Assembly: GCF_000379605.1 (NCBI RefSeq)
Contig: NZ_KB902693.1
Span: 2,031-38,331, forward strand
Direction of reading: 5' to 3'
Origin: Rhizobium giardinii bv. giardinii H152
GTDB lineage: Bacteria; Pseudomonadota; Alphaproteobacteria; Rhizobiales; Rhizobiaceae
DNA length: 36,301 nt
Position 1 is the stretch's first letter. Each line of letters starts with the position of its first letter. Of the stretch, positions 35,183 to 36,301 are shown piece by piece. Made by a program: the position numbers and the translations under genes. The notes below the pieces were generated by a model, which saw only the letters and a program-made list of their open reading frames with translations, made no database searches and had not been told where the DNA came from.

Positions 35183-35187
35183 GCGGA

Positions 35188-35559
35188 ATGGAACGACTTG
35201 AGATTGTCGATAGCGGCCGGCGGCGACGCTTCAGCAAAGAGATGAAGCTGCAGATTGTCGCTGAGAGTTATTCGGAACCTGGCTTGTGTGCGACGACGGC
35301 GCGGCGACATGGAATATCGCGTTCGCAGTTATATGAATGGCGCCGGCTCGCACGAGCGTGGCAGCTGGATGTTGCGTCGCCTGTCGGCGGCTTTGTCCCG
35401 GCGCTGCTTGTTCCAGAGATAGAGCCGGCAGCAGGGTCATTGCCGGACGCCGGCCGGATGGAGGTTGTCAGCGCCAATGGTCGCCGTGTGATCGTGGACC
35501 GCGATGTCGACGTTGAGGCGCTGCTTCGGATCATGCGCGGACTGGAGGCGCTGCGGTGA
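35188..35559 (+). CDS. tnpA: IS66-family TnpA (OrfA)
   Basis: 123 residues. The helix-turn-helix N-terminal part reads RRRRFSKEMKLQIVAESYSE, then TTARRHGISRSQLYEWRRLAR; the C-terminal tail ends with VSANGRRVIVDRDVDVEALLRIM, normal for the family. It is needed with TnpB and TnpC for transposition, probably as a DNA-binding partner. The ATG at 35188 has only a weak GCGGA upstream. The TGA overlaps the GTG of tnpB. Confidence 0.92.
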   Translation: MERLEIVDSGRRRRFSKEMKLQIVAESYSEPGLCATTARRHGISRSQLYEWRRLARAWQLDVASPVGGFVPALLVPEIEPAAGSLPDAGRMEVVSANGRRVIVDRDVDVEALLRIMRGLEALR

Positions 35560-35909
35560 ATCCGTTTCCGATGGGAACAGGGGTCAAGGTCTGGCTTTCG
35601 ACGGGGTATACGGACATGCGCTGTGGCTTTCCCTCTCTGGCGCTTCGGGTGCAGGAGGTTCTGAAGCATGATCCGCTGTCAGGGCATCTCTTCGTCTTCA
35701 GGGGCCGCAGATCGGATATTTTGAAGATCATCTGGCATGACGGTTTGGGTGCCTGCCTTTTTACCCGGCGGCTGGAGCGAGGCCGGTTCATCTGGCCGAA
35801 TGTGGAGGGCGGTGCGGTTGCGATCTCACCGGCGCAGCTGTCTTATTTGTTGTCCGGGATCGACTGGCGCAATCCGCAGGAAACCTGGCGTCCGACACGG
35901 GTCGGATAG
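35556..35909 (+). CDS. tnpB: IS66-family TnpB (Orf2)
   Basis: 117 residues starting at GTG 35556, which overlaps the tnpA stop. The sequence is very typical: VKVWLSTGYTDMRCGFPSLA, then DPLSGHLFVFRGRRSDILKI, IWHDGLGACLFTRRLERGRF and ISPAQLSYLLSGIDW. The biochemical role of TnpB in IS66 is unclear but it is required. Full length. Confidence 0.94.
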   Translation: MNPFPMGTGVKVWLSTGYTDMRCGFPSLALRVQEVLKHDPLSGHLFVFRGRRSDILKIIWHDGLGACLFTRRLERGRFIWPNVEGGAVAISPAQLSYLLSGIDWRNPQETWRPTRVG

Positions 35910-35954
35910 CATTATTCCATTGAAATTACAGGGAGAATCTGATCGAATGGCTTC

Positions 35955-36301
35955 ATGACTTCGAAGCCTGCCGATCTTCCTGCGGACCTTGCGAGCGCCT
36001 ATCTGGCGCTGCTTTCCGAGCGTGAGATGTTACAGGCTGAACGTGATGTCGTTGTTGCCGAGCGCGATACCGTCGTCGCCGAGCGGGACATTGCGGTGGC
36101 GCAAGCCGCCAATGCACAGGCCATGCTGTCGGACAGTGAGGCCTTGATTGCCAGTCTGGAGCTGGCGATCGAAAAGCTGAAGCGCGAACTGCGCGGCCGG
36201 CGATCCGAGCGCACGGCGCGCCTGATCGACCAGATGGAATTGCAGCTCGAAGAACTGGTGATGGCGGCGACGGAGGATGAAGCCGCAGCGCAGGCGGCTG
36301 C
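35955..36301 (+). CDS. tnpC: IS66-family transposase TnpC, N-terminal part
   Basis: 115 codons visible from ATG 35955, open to the window edge, 45 bp after tnpB. The N-terminal region is a long Glu/Ala-rich coiled coil (AERDVVVAERDTVVAERD repeats) followed by IEKLKRELRGRRSERTARLIDQMELQLEEL, the classic leader of IS66 DDE transposases. The catalytic core lies outside the window. An ATG at 35947 stops after three codons and is not used. Confidence 0.88.
   Translation, partial: MTSKPADLPADLASAYLALLSEREMLQAERDVVVAERDTVVAERDIAVAQAANAQAMLSDSEALIASLELAIEKLKRELRGRRSERTARLIDQMELQLEELVMAATEDEAAAQAA

Larger units (their letters stand above)
32700..35187 (-). mobile_element. IS21-family insertion sequence (istA-istB)
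   Basis: The element contains intact istA and istB on the minus strand, flanked by the tandem repeats on the istB side and by a 30-bp palindrome on the istA side. Only 37 bp separate istA from the IS66 tnpA, too little for a normal IS66 left end, so IS21 seems to have inserted in the IS66 leader. The boundaries given are approximate because no clear TG...CA terminal repeat could be paired. Confidence 0.65.
35188..36301 (+). mobile_element. IS66-family element, right part of window (runs off edge)
   Basis: Contains tnpA, tnpB and the start of tnpC in the standard IS66 order with GTGA coupling. The left terminal repeat expected upstream of tnpA is not found in the 37 bp before it, so it is either deleted or displaced to the far side of IS21. 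The right end is outside the window. Confidence 0.75.

Noticed and set aside
1..36301. Composite transposon bounded by the two IS66 elements
   Set aside because: The two tnpA proteins differ strongly, so they are different elements and unlikely to mobilise the interval together.

Overview
The window looks like an accessory replicon, probably a plasmid, of a member of the Rhizobiaceae (Rhizobium/Sinorhizobium/Agrobacterium type). This is inferred from the GC-rich coding style, the frequent GTG/TTG starts, the mix of IS66 and IS21 elements, remnants of an opine/amino-acid-type permease with its LysR regulator, and a large surface-polysaccharide locus. No rRNA, tRNA, replication gene or CRISPR array was seen.

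Region 1 (1-630) is an insertion-sequence boundary. The 5' part of an IS66 tnpA runs off the left edge on the minus strand. Its probable terminus at about 264 cuts a decayed tyrosine-recombinase (integrase) fragment.

Region 2 (631-12851) is the most unusual block: two divergent operons around a GntR-family regulator. The minus-strand operon encodes a PotABCD-type ABC importer (ATPase, two permeases, binding protein), a winged-helix response regulator with a degenerate receiver, an alpha-oxoamine synthase and a small DUF2218-like protein. The plus-strand operon encodes the GntR regulator, a class III aminotransferase of glutamate-1-semialdehyde aminomutase type, an acetolactate-synthase-like thiamine-diphosphate enzyme, a short-chain dehydrogenase and a second degenerate winged-helix regulator. 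A small convergent gene closes the block. TTTTGTTGCAACAAAA-like palindromes lie upstream of both operon parts, in two pairs spaced 41-42 bp. The layout suggests one regulon for import plus synthesis or breakdown of an amino-ketone or hydroxy-ketone type metabolite; the substrate is unknown.

Region 3 (13315-15385) holds an intact MNT-HEPN fusion protein and then a graveyard: an IS66 TnpC scrap, a frameshifted amino-acid permease fragment (minus) and a frameshifted LysR fragment (plus). The last two are joined head to head with both N-termini missing.

Region 4 (15736-32246) is a surface-polysaccharide locus: a TPR/GT2 glycosyltransferase, the dTDP-L-rhamnose operon rfbC-rfbB-rfbD-rfbA closed by a hairpin terminator, a convergent TPR-GT2-GT4 glycosyltransferase, a low-GC GT61-type transferase in an AT-rich segment, a GT4-GT2 glycosyltransferase of about 1,016 residues, remnants, a protein with a GDNCEFG motif, and a polysaccharide pyruvyl transferase. 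These would together make and polymerise a rhamnose-containing, possibly pyruvylated, glycan.

Region 5 (32253-36301) is a broken tail-fibre/knob-like gene, a complete-looking IS21-type istA-istB pair, and an IS66 tnpA-tnpB-tnpC operon that runs off the right edge. A 30-bp near-perfect palindrome lies in the 37 bp between istA and tnpA.
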